This document shows, one piece after another, positions 16,688 through 25,918 of a stretch of 64,000 nucleotides of DNA. The notes beneath the pieces were generated by a model. It saw only the letters and a list, made by a program, of their open reading frames with translations. It was not told the DNA's origin and searched no databases. The stretch lies in NCBI GenBank assembly GCA_017470145.1, contig JAFUFB010000019.1:1-64000 (forward strand), given 5' to 3'. Positions within the stretch are counted from its first letter, which is position 1. Every line of letters starts with the position of its first letter. Both the position numbers and the translations under genes were made by a program. Source of the stretch: Clostridia bacterium. Lineage in GTDB: Bacteria; Bacillota; Clostridia; Christensenellales; Aristaeellaceae.

Positions 16688-18364
16688 TTGATACAGTTCA
16701 AGACCATTGACGGCCTGATGCTGCGCGACATGGTCATGGCCGGAACCGCGCTGCTGGAAAAGAATCGCGAGCTGGTGGACGCGCTGAACGTTTTCCCCGT
16801 GCCGGATGGCGATACGGGGACGAATATGTCCTTGACCATGCAGAGCGCTATTCGCGAGATTAACAGCCAGGAGTTTCTGCGGGCGGACGAGGCGGCCAAC
16901 GCCCTGAGCAAGGGCGCCCTGAAGGGGGCCCGGGGAAACAGCGGCGTCATTACCAGCCAGCTCTTCCGCGGCTTTGCCAAGGCGCTGAAGGGCGTAGAGA
17001 AGATTACGCCCCTGCAGTTTGCCGAAGCTCTGGGCAAAGGGGCCGAGGTGGCCTATAAAGCGGTGATGAAGCCCAAGGAAGGGACGATTTTGACCGTGGC
17101 GCGGGTGGTGGCGGAAGACGCGCTGAAGCAGGCCCAGAAGGATCCGGAGGACTACGACGCGCTGATCTCCGTGATGCTGAAAAGCGGCGAAGCCATTTTG
17201 AAAAAGACGCCGGACATGCTTCCCGCCCTGAAACAGGCGGGGGTGGTGGACTCTGGCGGCCGAGGCTTGCTGTTCATCTATCAGGGATACGCGGCGGTGC
17301 TGCGGGGCGAGGATATTAACTTGATTACAGCGGGAGAAGAAGAATCTGCCGCCGATCAAGGGGACGACTGGCATGATCTTTCCCGGGAGTTGACCCACAC
17401 CTATTGTGTCAATTTCGAGATTACCCGTTTCCGGGAGGATTGCGACGAGCACGATTTGGACTCCTTCCGCCGCCGCTTGAACCGCATTGGCGATTGCGTT
17501 CAGGTACAGGGGGATTTAAAGGGCGCTCAGGTTCACGCCCATACGGACAATCCCGGTAGCGCTCTGGAATACGGTGTCGAGCTGGGAGAGATTACTAATG
17601 TGAAGATCGACAACCTGGCGGAGATGAAGCGGGCCCTGGAAAAGGAAAACGCGCTCGCCGAGGCGGAAGAGGCTTTGGAGGAAGCAGCGGAACCCGCGAC
17701 GCCGGAGAAGGAATACGGCATGGTAGCCATCAGCATGGGCGAAGGGTTTACCAGCTTCTTCCAGGACCTGAATGTGGACCAGATTGTGGAAGGCGGGCAG
17801 ACCATGAATCCCTCCGTGGATGACATTCTGCACGCCATGAACAAGGTAAACGCGGAGCACATCTTCATCCTGCCCAATAACGGCAACATTATTTTTGCCG
17901 CCAATCAAGCCGCAAAAATGAGCAGCCGGGATGTGCGGGTCGTGCCGACAAAGAACGTGGCTATGGGCATCGCCGCGGCCATTGCCTTCCAGCCGGATCA
18001 GACGGTGGACGAAAATCAGGCCCGTATGGGCGAGGCGGCAGAGCATGTAAAGACCGCCACCATCACCTACGCCATCAGGGACAGTGAGTATAACGGCATC
18101 GACATCAAGGAAGGGGACATTATCGGCTTGCATAACGGGCAGATCGAGTTCTCCGGCGCGAGCATCGAAGAAGTGGCCTTAGAGACCATGAAGAACGTGG
18201 TAACGGAGGAGGACGAGCTGATCACGGTGTACTACGGCGCCGACGTGCAGGAGGCGGAGGCGGAAGCCTTGGCGAATAAGCTGTCCGAGGAATATGGTGA
18301 CTGCGACGTGGAATACCACAGCGGTGGCCAGCCTCTGTATTATTATCTGATTTCCGTGGAATAA
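16688..18364 (+). CDS. fakA: Fatty acid kinase catalytic subunit FakA (DhaL/DAK2 domain, YloV family)
   Basis: A 558-residue protein. The N-terminal DhaL domain has N-V-F-P-V-P-D-G-D-T-G-T-N-M (about residues 35-48), whose aspartates bind Mg-ATP, then L-S-K-G-A-L-K-G-A-R-G-N-S-G-V-I. The middle and C-terminal regions match the FakA/YloV DegV-like parts (I-F-I-L-P-N-N-G-N-I, V-V-P-T-K-N). FakA phosphorylates fatty acids held by FakB proteins for phospholipid synthesis. TTG start after GGAGGGACATCC. No fakB gene is in the window; one elsewhere would be expected. Confidence 0.92.
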   Translation: MIQFKTIDGLMLRDMVMAGTALLEKNRELVDALNVFPVPDGDTGTNMSLTMQSAIREINSQEFLRADEAANALSKGALKGARGNSGVITSQLFRGFAKALKGVEKITPLQFAEALGKGAEVAYKAVMKPKEGTILTVARVVAEDALKQAQKDPEDYDALISVMLKSGEAILKKTPDMLPALKQAGVVDSGGRGLLFIYQGYAAVLRGEDINLITAGEEESAADQGDDWHDLSRELTHTYCVNFEITRFREDCDEHDLDSFRRRLNRIGDCVQVQGDLKGAQVHAHTDNPGSALEYGVELGEITNVKIDNLAEMKRALEKENALAEAEEALEEAAEPATPEKEYGMVAISMGEGFTSFFQDLNVDQIVEGGQTMNPSVDDILHAMNKVNAEHIFILPNNGNIIFAANQAAKMSSRDVRVVPTKNVAMGIAAAIAFQPDQTVDENQARMGEAAEHVKTATITYAIRDSEYNGIDIKEGDIIGLHNGQIEFSGASIEEVALETMKNVVTEEDELITVYYGADVQEAEAEALANKLSEEYGDCDVEYHSGGQPLYYYLISVE

Positions 18365-18371
18365 AACGAGC

Positions 18372-20390
18372 ATGCAATTATCCGATTTAAAAGGGCTAGG
18401 GCCCACCAGGCTCGCCCGACTTCGCGCAATGGGAATTGACTCATTGCGCGATTTGTTGTATTTCTTTCCCACTCGATATGAGGATCATGTCCATGTGACT
18501 CCCATTGGGGCCGCCCAGGCTGGGGAGATCATGATTCAGGGAAAAATACTGGAAAAACCGAAAATCGCCTATTTTCACGGCATGAGCCGAGTGACGGCTA
18601 CCATCGCGGATGCCTCGGGACGAATAGGGATCAGCTGGTTTAACGAGCCCTGGATGACGCAGCAGGCCCCTGTGGGGATCGAGATTACCCTCTATGGCCG
18701 CCTGCAGGAAAAGAATGGCCGACGGAGCCTGGTTAACCCTCGGATCATTACGGAGCGGGGCTGGGCGCCGATCTATCGACCGATGAAGGGCTTTCCGGGG
18801 AAGAACTTTCAGGCCATGATGCAGGAAGCTCTGAGCGCCGTGGAGGAGATTTGCCCGGAAACCCTGCCTCGCAGCTTTCGGGAAAGGCATGGGCTGATCC
18901 CCCTGGGGAGTGCGATTCGGGAAACTCATTTTCCCCGGGAATTGGAAAGCCTGAAGGCGGCTCGGCGGCGGCTGGATTTCGAGAGCATGCTGATGTACCT
19001 GATGGGGGTCCAGATTTTCCAGCAGCAGAAGCAGCCGGGTTTTGCCATGGAGATTCCGGCAGGTGAGCCGGATACCTTCTGGCAACAGATGCCCTTTCCG
19101 CCCACGGGCGCCCAGCGGCGGGTGATGGAGGAGATCGCGGCGGATATGCGCCGGGGGGAAGCCATGAGCCGCCTGGTGCAGGGAGACGTGGGCTGCGGGA
19201 AAACCATTCTGGCTTTTGGGGCGATCTATTTGGCCTGGAGGGCTGGATATCAGAGCGCCATGATGGCTCCCACGGAGGTATTGGCCCGGCAGCATTATGA
19301 GAATGCCAAAGCCCAGCTGGAGCCTTTGGGGATTTCCTGCGGGCTGTTGACGGGCAGCACCCGGGCGGCGGAGCGCAGAAAAATATTGAAAGCCCTGGCG
19401 GACGGGGAGTGTCAGGTCGTCTTTGGCACCCATGCCTTGATCAGCGAGGGGGTGGAATACGCCAGGCTGGGCTTGGCCATTACGGACGAGCAGCATCGCT
19501 TTGGGGTCCGCCAGCGGAGCCGACTGCAGGAAAAGGGCTTCGATGGGCAGCAGGAGAATCCCGCGCCCCATGTACTGGTCATGAGCGCGACACCCATCCC
19601 CCGGACCCTGGCGCTGATCCTTTACGGCGACCTGAACCTAAGCCTGGTGGATGAATTGCCGCCAGGGCGGCAGCCGGTGAAAACCCGCATGGTGCCGGCG
19701 GAAAAAAGGGCGGGAATGTATCAATTTTTGCGCCAGCAGGTGGAGCAAAAAGGCCAGCAGGCATATGTGGTGTGCCCCCTGGTGGAGGACAGCGAAACCC
19801 TGGAGAATGTGAAGAGCGCCCAATCCCTGTACGAGGAATTGAAGAAAAACGAATTGCAAGGGCTCCGGGTCGGGAAAACCTGGGGTACCCAGAAAAGCGA
19901 GGAAAAGGTAGAGACCTTGCGGCGGTTCGCCGCAGGGGAGCTGGACGTGTTGGTGGCCACTACGGTGATTGAGGTGGGGGTCAACGTGCCCAACGCCACC
20001 ATCATGATCATCGAGAACGCGGAGCGATACGGCCTGAGCCAGCTGCACCAGCTGCGGGGCCGCGTAGGCCGGGGAAGCGAGGAAAGCTGGTGCTTCCTGA
20101 TGGCGGATGGCACAAAAAAACTCCGAATCCTCTGCGAAACCAATGATGGATTCCTGGTGGCGCAAAAGGATCTGGAGATTCGGGGCCCAGGGGATCTGAT
20201 GGGCACCCGGCAGAGCGGCGAGGCGGTCCAGCGAATCGTAGGCGGCGGGGATGTGGCCCTGCTGGAGGAGGCACAGAAGGCGGTCCAAGCGCTGGTTTCC
20301 GACCCAGGGCAGGCACAGGAGCGGCAGGCCATCGAGGCCCTGACCAGAAAAGTCTTCTCGGAAAAGGATTTCAAAATTGCGCTGAACTGA
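18372..20390 (+). CDS. recG: ATP-dependent DNA helicase RecG
   Basis: A 672-residue superfamily 2 helicase. An OB-fold wedge domain lies near residues 50-130, then Walker A G-D-V-G-C-G-K-T (about 274-281), D-E-Q-H-R-F-G-V (motif II), M-S-A-T-P-I-P-R-T-L, and the C-terminal Q-L-H-Q-L-R-G-R-V-G-R-G motif VI. RecG remodels stalled replication forks and Holliday junctions. The fakA-recG order is common in Bacillota. It converges with hemW with only 13 bases between stops, and I see no terminator in that gap. Confidence 0.95.
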   Translation: MQLSDLKGLGPTRLARLRAMGIDSLRDLLYFFPTRYEDHVHVTPIGAAQAGEIMIQGKILEKPKIAYFHGMSRVTATIADASGRIGISWFNEPWMTQQAPVGIEITLYGRLQEKNGRRSLVNPRIITERGWAPIYRPMKGFPGKNFQAMMQEALSAVEEICPETLPRSFRERHGLIPLGSAIRETHFPRELESLKAARRRLDFESMLMYLMGVQIFQQQKQPGFAMEIPAGEPDTFWQQMPFPPTGAQRRVMEEIAADMRRGEAMSRLVQGDVGCGKTILAFGAIYLAWRAGYQSAMMAPTEVLARQHYENAKAQLEPLGISCGLLTGSTRAAERRKILKALADGECQVVFGTHALISEGVEYARLGLAITDEQHRFGVRQRSRLQEKGFDGQQENPAPHVLVMSATPIPRTLALILYGDLNLSLVDELPPGRQPVKTRMVPAEKRAGMYQFLRQQVEQKGQQAYVVCPLVEDSETLENVKSAQSLYEELKKNELQGLRVGKTWGTQKSEEKVETLRRFAAGELDVLVATTVIEVGVNVPNATIMIIENAERYGLSQLHQLRGRVGRGSEESWCFLMADGTKKLRILCETNDGFLVAQKDLEIRGPGDLMGTRQSGEAVQRIVGGGDVALLEEAQKAVQALVSDPGQAQERQAIEALTRKVFSEKDFKIALN

Positions 20391-20403
20391 AGGAAGCGTA
20401 TTC

Positions 20404-21558
20404 TTAATCGTCCATCAAATCCACTAACACCATATTTTGCAGGTCCATGCCTTGGCGGGTCAGACGCCAGGCATGGTCTTTTTGATAGACCAGACCTCTG
20501 GATTGCAACTGGCGGAGTCGATCCCCATAGCAGCTATCCAGGGATATGCCATGCAGGCGGGCAAAGCCTTCCTCCGAAACCCCAGCGTTCATCCGCAGTC
20601 CCAGCATCATGGTTTCGAAGCGGGCATCCGCAGGGGAAATGAGCTCCTCCTCCTGTGGGTCGGGCGCATGATTTTGCATGCCGGACAAATAATCCTGCAG
20701 GGAGCGGGTGTTGGTGCGGCGCAGATAGGTCATCCCCGGAGCGGAACCGGTGCGGAGCAGCATGGAGGCCGCGGAGACCCCCAGGCCCAGATAAGGCGCC
20801 TGACGCCAATAGCCGATGTTATGCTGACAGGCATATCCCGGGCGAGCGAAATTGGAAATCTCATATTGCTCCAGGCCCTGCTTCGCGGTGAATTGAAGCA
20901 GCATATCGTACATCTCCCGCTCCTCTTCCACCGCTGGCAGAGCAAGTTTTCCCGCGTCCAAGTCATCCAGCAACGGGGTTCCCGGCTCGGGGATGAGCCC
21001 ATAGGCGCTGAGATGCTGGATGTCTAGAGAAAAAGCCGCTTCCAGCGTTTCCTGCCACTCCGCCTTGGTTTGGGTAGGCAGGCCGAAGATCAGATCCAGA
21101 TTCAGGTTTTCGAAGCCGGCCTTCCGGGCCAGATCGACGCTGGATTGCACCTGTTGGAAGCTGTGAATCCGCCCCAGCAGAGAAAGCAACCGGGGCTGCG
21201 CGGCTTGCATACCCAGGGACAAGCGATTGACGCCTCCCTGCCGGGCGGCTTCCAGCCAGGGGAGGGTCAAGGTGCCGGGGTTCGCTTCCACCGTCCATTC
21301 CTGGACTTCACCCAGGGGAAGAATTTCCTTCAAGCCCTGGATCAGCCGGGTCAGCGTGGGCACCGGAAGCAGGGAAGGCGTACCTCCGCCGAAATAGACC
21401 GTGGAAATAGGAGATTGCACCTCCTGGGCAAAGAAAGAAGCCTCCCGCAGCAAAGTGTCCGCGTAAGGCTCCATCAAATGTGCCTGCCCCGGATAGGAGG
21501 CAAAGTCGCAATACCTGCATTTTTGCGCGCAGAAGGGGAAATGTACATATAATTCCAT
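20404..21558 (-). CDS. hemW: Radical SAM heme chaperone HemW-like protein
   Basis: A 384-residue radical SAM protein with C-A-Q-K-C-R-Y-C-D-F near residue 10 (CxxxCxxC binds the 4Fe-4S cluster), Y-F-G-G-G-T-P-S-L-L and N-L-D-L-I-F-G-L-P-T-Q-T. It was long called oxygen-independent coproporphyrinogen oxidase; HemW proteins bind heme and do not make it. No heme genes are nearby. It starts 6 bp after the SLOG-family gene; downstream of lepA is a common place for hemW in Bacillota. Confidence 0.9.
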   Translation of the reverse strand: MELYVHFPFCAQKCRYCDFASYPGQAHLMEPYADTLLREASFFAQEVQSPISTVYFGGGTPSLLPVPTLTRLIQGLKEILPLGEVQEWTVEANPGTLTLPWLEAARQGGVNRLSLGMQAAQPRLLSLLGRIHSFQQVQSSVDLARKAGFENLNLDLIFGLPTQTKAEWQETLEAAFSLDIQHLSAYGLIPEPGTPLLDDLDAGKLALPAVEEEREMYDMLLQFTAKQGLEQYEISNFARPGYACQHNIGYWRQAPYLGLGVSAASMLLRTGSAPGMTYLRRTNTRSLQDYLSGMQNHAPDPQEEELISPADARFETMMLGLRMNAGVSEEGFARLHGISLDSCYGDRLRQLQSRGLVYQKDHAWRLTRQGMDLQNMVLVDLMDD

Positions 21559-21564
21559 GGAAAT

Positions 21565-22071
21565 CTAATCTTTCTCCAGGGCCAGATTTCGAATGCGCCG
21601 GCCCAGATCATAAGCGCAGGAAACGGTGTACCAGGTGCCGCCTCGGCAATGGGTCAGATAAGCAAGACACAGATCCGCGTGCTCCACGAGAAATCGATTC
21701 CGCTTCTGCATGCATCCGGGGAAGTATTCCTCGGAAACATAGATCACCTGATCCGCCTCCCCAAGGAGGGACTGATAAATGGCCTGATCTGCCGGGGCCC
21801 ATCGGGAGGCCTGGGAGCGACAGGGCAGGGCGAGAATCAGCTTTACCTCCGGATGAATGCGCCGCAGGGAAAGCACCTCCAGGGCCGCCAGGGTATCGAA
21901 CCCCAGGGCGGCGCCGGAAAGGAAAACCCGTTTGCCTCCCTGATAGGATTCCTCCAACCATTTGCGAAGCTGGGAGGTGATGCGCGGCCGATCCTGGGGA
22001 GAGAGATGGCGATGGCCAGTAAAGCTGACGCAGAATACTGGATCATAGGGAAAGCCATCCCCCTGGGGATA
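21565..22071 (-). CDS. SLOG-family (DUF1273/YpsA-like) protein, start codon unclear
   Basis: The protein from C-V-S-F-T-G-H-R to the end (about 160 residues) has F-L-S-G-A-A-L-G-F-D-T-L-A-A-L-E, a late A-L-P-C-R-S-Q and C-R-G-G-T-W-Y-T-V pattern typical of the DUF1273/YpsA branch of the SLOG superfamily, thought to bind nucleotide-derived ligands. There is no ATG, GTG or TTG in frame between the lepA stop (22074) and the conserved domain; the nearest in-frame ATG is 22209, inside lepA. A well-placed ATG at 22046 behind CAGGGGGAT is in another frame. The start is therefore approximate; a rare start codon, a frameshift or an overlap with lepA are all open. Confidence 0.6.
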   Translation of the reverse strand, partial: YPQGDGFPYDPVFCVSFTGHRHLSPQDRPRITSQLRKWLEESYQGGKRVFLSGAALGFDTLAALEVLSLRRIHPEVKLILALPCRSQASRWAPADQAIYQSLLGEADQVIYVSEEYFPGCMQKRNRFLVEHADLCLAYLTHCRGGTWYTVSCAYDLGRRIRNLALEKD

Positions 22072-22073
22072 GG

Positions 22074-23873
22074 TTAGGAATCCATCTTCAACACGGCTAT
22101 GAAGGCTTCGCTGGGCACCTGAACGGTACCGAATTGACGCATCCGCTTTTTGCCTTCTTTTTGCTTTTCTAACAATTTCTTCTTTCGCGTGATGTCGCCA
22201 CCGTAGCATTTCGCCAAAACATCCTTTCGCATCGCTTTCACCGTTTCCCGGGCGATCACCTTGCCCCCAATGGCAGCCTGAATCGGGATTTCGAACTGCT
22301 GCCGCGGGATGACGTCCTTCAGTTTTTCCGCAATGGAGCGGCCCCGGGCATAGGCCTTGTCCCGATGTACAATGATGGAAAAGGCGTCGCACAGCTCCCC
22401 GTTCAGCAGGATATCCAGCTTCACCAGGTCGGACCGGCGATAATCCTTCATCTCGTAATCAAAGGAGGCGTAGCCCCGGCTGCGGCTCTTGATCTGATCG
22501 AAGAAATCGAAGATGATTTCGTTCAGCGGAAGCTCATAATTCAGCTTCACGCGGTTGCCTTCATACTGCATATCCAGGAAGACGCCCCGTTTGTCCTGGC
22601 AGAGGTCCATCAGCGTGCCCACCGCGTCCTGGGGGGTATAGATGGTGGCATGGACGAAGGGCTCCTCCATGGATTCGATCTCCGTGACTGCAGGCAGATT
22701 GGTGGGGTTATCGATCATCAGGGTTTCTCCGCTGGTTTTGTTCACCTTGTAGATGACGCTGGGAGCGGTGGTGACCAGATTCAGGTCAAACTCCCGCTCC
22801 AGCCGGGTGGTCATAATGTCCATGTGCAGCAGCCCCAGGAATCCGCAGCGGAAACCATAGCCCAGGGCCACGGAGGTTTCCGGCTCAAAGGACAGGGAGG
22901 CGTCGTTCATCCGCAGCTTTTCCAGGGCGTCCTTCAGGGCGGGATAATCCGCACCGTCCGCCGGATAGATGCCGCAATACACCATGGGGGTTACATGGCG
23001 ATAGCCCGGCAGCGGTTCCGGCGCGGGGCGAGCCGCGTCGGTAATGGTGTCGCCCACCCGGGTGTCGCTGACATCCTTGATGGAGGCGGCTACATAGCCC
23101 ACATCCCCGGCCTTCAGCTCCTGCCTGGGGGAATAGCCGGGGGTAAAGATGCCCACCTCTACTACGTCAAATTCGCCGCCGGTGGCCATGAGGCGCATGC
23201 GCATGCCGGGGCGGATGGTTCCTTCCTTTACCCGGACAAAGCAGATGGCGCCCCGATAATTATCATAGAAGGCATCAAAGATCAACGCCTGCAGCGGAGC
23301 GGAAGGATCCCCCTCTGGCGCGGGAATATGCTCCACGATGGCTTCCAGCACCTGATCCACATTCAGCCCCGTCTTGGCGGAAACACAGGGCGCGAAGCTG
23401 GCGTCCAGGCCGATGACGTCCTCAATCTCCTGCCGGACCTCCTCCGGCCGGGCGGAAGGCAAATCGATCTTGTTGATGACAGGGACAATCTCCAGATCAT
23501 GCTCCAGGGCCAGATACACATTGGCCAGAGTTTGAGCTTCAATGCCCTGGGTGGCGTCCACCACCAGCAGCGCCCCTTCGCAGGCGGCCAGCGCCCGGGA
23601 AACCTCATAGGTAAAGTCCACATGGCCGGGGGTATCGATCAGGTTCAGGATATACTCCTGACCATCCTTTGCCCGATAGCGCATATGGACGGCCTTGCTT
23701 TTGATGGTAATGCCCCGCTCCCGTTCCAGCTCCATGCTGTCCAGGATCTGCTCCACCATCTCCCGCTGCTCAAAGACCCCGGTCTGCTCCAGAATACGAT
23801 CCGCCAGGGTGCTCTTTCCATGGTCGATATGGGCGATGATGCAAAAATTACGTACGCGGCTTGCGTTCGACAA
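22074..23873 (-). CDS. lepA: Elongation factor 4 (LepA)
   Basis: A 599-residue translational GTPase: [15 protein letters not shown] (G1), R-E-R-G-I-T-I-K (G2), D-T-P-G-H-V-D-F (G3), N-K-I-D-L-P (G4), and the LepA-specific C-terminal domain with [15 protein letters not shown]. LepA binds ribosomes and aids translation under stress and biogenesis. The start is TTG 23873, behind AGGAAGGAGCAAATCATC, giving [10 protein letters not shown]; longer readings add sequence unlike LepA. Confidence 0.95.
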   Translation of the reverse strand: MSNASRVRNFCIIAHIDHGKSTLADRILEQTGVFEQREMVEQILDSMELERERGITIKSKAVHMRYRAKDGQEYILNLIDTPGHVDFTYEVSRALAACEGALLVVDATQGIEAQTLANVYLALEHDLEIVPVINKIDLPSARPEEVRQEIEDVIGLDASFAPCVSAKTGLNVDQVLEAIVEHIPAPEGDPSAPLQALIFDAFYDNYRGAICFVRVKEGTIRPGMRMRLMATGGEFDVVEVGIFTPGYSPRQELKAGDVGYVAASIKDVSDTRVGDTITDAARPAPEPLPGYRHVTPMVYCGIYPADGADYPALKDALEKLRMNDASLSFEPETSVALGYGFRCGFLGLLHMDIMTTRLEREFDLNLVTTAPSVIYKVNKTSGETLMIDNPTNLPAVTEIESMEEPFVHATIYTPQDAVGTLMDLCQDKRGVFLDMQYEGNRVKLNYELPLNEIIFDFFDQIKSRSRGYASFDYEMKDYRRSDLVKLDILLNGELCDAFSIIVHRDKAYARGRSIAEKLKDVIPRQQFEIPIQAAIGGKVIARETVKAMRKDVLAKCYGGDITRKKKLLEKQKEGKKRMRQFGTVQVPSEAFIAVLKMDS

Positions 23874-23923
23874 GATGATTTGCTCCTTCCTGTGAAAGGG
23901 TATGGAAAAACAAAAGGGGAAAG

Positions 23924-24538
23924 CTATGATTTGACCTTCTGGCCCAGGCGATTCTCCGTGCCATGCAGCAGGCGAACGATGTTGGCACGATGGCGAAGCA
24001 GGCAAAGAAGGGCAAGCAGAATCGACCAGAGGATGATCCAGAGATTCCCGTCGCTGTAGAAGAAGGACACCAGCACGGCATAGAGGCACAGCAGGCTCAT
24101 GGAGGCCAGGGAGATATACTTGGTAAGCAGGATGATCACTACCCCCAGCCCAAAGCAGATCAGCGCGGGGATCGGGAAGCAGAAGAGCATAACGCCGCAG
24201 CTGCTGGCAACCCCTTTGCCGCCTTGAAAGTGAAAAAACACGGGCCAGTTATGCCCCAGCACCACCAGGAGCCCTCCCAGCAGCGCGCCATAAAAGGAGC
24301 CGGTGATCAGCTGGCCCAGATAGCAGGCCAGCACCGCCTTCAGGGAATCCCCGGCAAAGGTGATGAGCCCCGGCACCCAGCCCATGGTCCGCTGGACATT
24401 GGTGGCGCCAGTGTTATGGCTGCCCACCGTGTGCAGATCGGGCCCATGGAAGGCCCGGGAAACCAGGATGCCGGTGGAGATGGAGCCCAGGCAGTAGGCC
24501 AGGGCCCCCGCCAGGACGTATAACAACCAGGTTGGCAT
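23924..24538 (-). CDS. plsY: Acyl-phosphate glycerol-3-phosphate acyltransferase PlsY
   Basis: A 204-residue membrane protein with about six hydrophobic helices. Family motifs are visible: G-S-I-S-T-G (motif 1 region), [30 protein letters not shown] and a C-terminal [10 protein letters not shown]. PlsY moves an acyl group from acyl-phosphate to glycerol 3-phosphate, the first step of phospholipid synthesis in most Bacillota. It lies 8 bp after der and before lepA. Confidence 0.93.
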   Translation of the reverse strand: MPTWLLYVLAGALAYCLGSISTGILVSRAFHGPDLHTVGSHNTGATNVQRTMGWVPGLITFAGDSLKAVLACYLGQLITGSFYGALLGGLLVVLGHNWPVFFHFQGGKGVASSCGVMLFCFPIPALICFGLGVVIILLTKYISLASMSLLCLYAVLVSFFYSDGNLWIILWSILLALLCLLRHRANIVRLLHGTENRLGQKVKS

Positions 24539-24546
24539 GGCAGAAA

Positions 24547-25881
24547 TTACGCCTCCTCTCGCTTCCGGGGCCGCAGAATAAACCGGATGGGGGTGCCCGT
24601 GAAATCGAAAGCCTTGCGGAAATAGTTTTCCAGATAGCGCTCGTAGGCGAAGAACATCAATTCCACGTCGTTGACGAAGAGAATAAAGGTGGGCGGACAG
24701 ACGGACTGCTGGGTGGCGTAATAAATCTTCAGTCGGCGCCCTCCCTGCAGCGGGGGCTGAAGGGCATTGGTGGCTTCGTTCAGCACATCATTCAGCACGC
24801 CGGTGGTAATCCGCTTGCTGGCCTGGGCATACACCGCAGCCACCTGATCCAGAATGGTATGTACCCGCTGGCCGGTTAGGGCGGAAACGAAGAGAACCGG
24901 GCAATAATCCATGAATTTCAGATCTGAAAGGATCTGTTTCTTGGTCTTTTCCAGGGTGCCGGTTTCCTTTTCCACCGCGTCCCATTTGTTGATCAGCAAA
25001 ATGGCGGCCTTGCCTTCGTCATGAATCAGGCCGGCAATCTTGGTATCCTGCTCCGTGACCCCATCATTGGCGTCAATGATGAGGATGGCCACATCGCAGC
25101 GGCGAATGGCCGCGATGGAGCGCAAAACGCTGTAACGCTCCAGGCTTTCATCCTCGATGGCCCGCTTCCGGCGGATGCCTGCGGTGTCGATGATATTGAC
25201 GGGGGAACCGTCTGGCATCGTGTGCAGAGTGTCGATGGCGTCCCGGGTGGTGCCGGCGATATCCGAGACCATGGTCCGCTTCTGGCCCAGCAGCCGATTG
25301 GTGAGGGAGCTTTTTCCCACATTGGGCCGGCCGACAATGGCCAGCTGCAGGATGTGATCCTCCTCTTCTTCCTCCGGCGGCAGCTCCGGCAGGCAATGGA
25401 AGATTTCGTCCAATAAATCTCCAAAGCCCAGCATGTTCACCGCGCTGATACCCACCGGATCTCCTAATCCCAGCTCGTAGAATTCATATAGATGATTGCT
25501 GAGACCGGGATAGTCAATCTTGTTCACCACCAGGATCACGGGCTTATGGGTGCGGCGAAGCATATTCGCCACCTCCCGGTCATCGTCCGTTAAGCCATCC
25601 CGGGCGTCCGTGAAGAAGCAGATGACATCCGCCGTATCCATGGCGATCTCCGCCTGCTCCCGCATCTGGGATAGCAGCACATCCTCACTGCGGGGGTCGA
25701 TGCCGCCGGTGTCGATCAGGGTCAGCCCCCGTCCCAGCCATTCCACGTCGGCATAGATTCGATCCCGGGTGACCCCGGGAAGATCATCCACAATGCTGAT
25801 GCGCCGACCGGCCATTTTATTGAAAAAAGTGGATTTGCCCACGTTGGGGCGGCCGATGATGGCGACCAAAGGTTTTGCCAT
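24547..25881 (-). CDS. der: Ribosome biogenesis GTPase Der (EngA)
   Basis: A 444-residue protein with two tandem GTPase domains: G-R-P-N-V-G-K-S-T-F-F-N at residue 10 and G-R-P-N-V-G-K-S-S-L-T-N near 185, each followed by D-T-G-G or D-T-A-G (G3) and N-K-x-D (G4), and a C-terminal KH-like domain (F-I-L-F-V-N-D). Der helps assemble the 50S subunit. der-plsY is a frequent Bacillota pair. AGGAGGTTTATGATACATGG precedes and covers the start. Confidence 0.96.
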   Translation of the reverse strand: MAKPLVAIIGRPNVGKSTFFNKMAGRRISIVDDLPGVTRDRIYADVEWLGRGLTLIDTGGIDPRSEDVLLSQMREQAEIAMDTADVICFFTDARDGLTDDDREVANMLRRTHKPVILVVNKIDYPGLSNHLYEFYELGLGDPVGISAVNMLGFGDLLDEIFHCLPELPPEEEEEDHILQLAIVGRPNVGKSSLTNRLLGQKRTMVSDIAGTTRDAIDTLHTMPDGSPVNIIDTAGIRRKRAIEDESLERYSVLRSIAAIRRCDVAILIIDANDGVTEQDTKIAGLIHDEGKAAILLINKWDAVEKETGTLEKTKKQILSDLKFMDYCPVLFVSALTGQRVHTILDQVAAVYAQASKRITTGVLNDVLNEATNALQPPLQGGRRLKIYYATQQSVCPPTFILFVNDVELMFFAYERYLENYFRKAFDFTGTPIRFILRPRKREEA

Positions 25882-25918
25882 GTATCATAAACCTCCTGAA
25901 GTAAGCTTCCTTTGAAAG

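Noticed and set aside
22365-24059. A 564-codon plus-strand frame opposite lepA
   Set aside because: lepA has all GTPase motifs; the antisense frame has no family likeness and no ribosome site.
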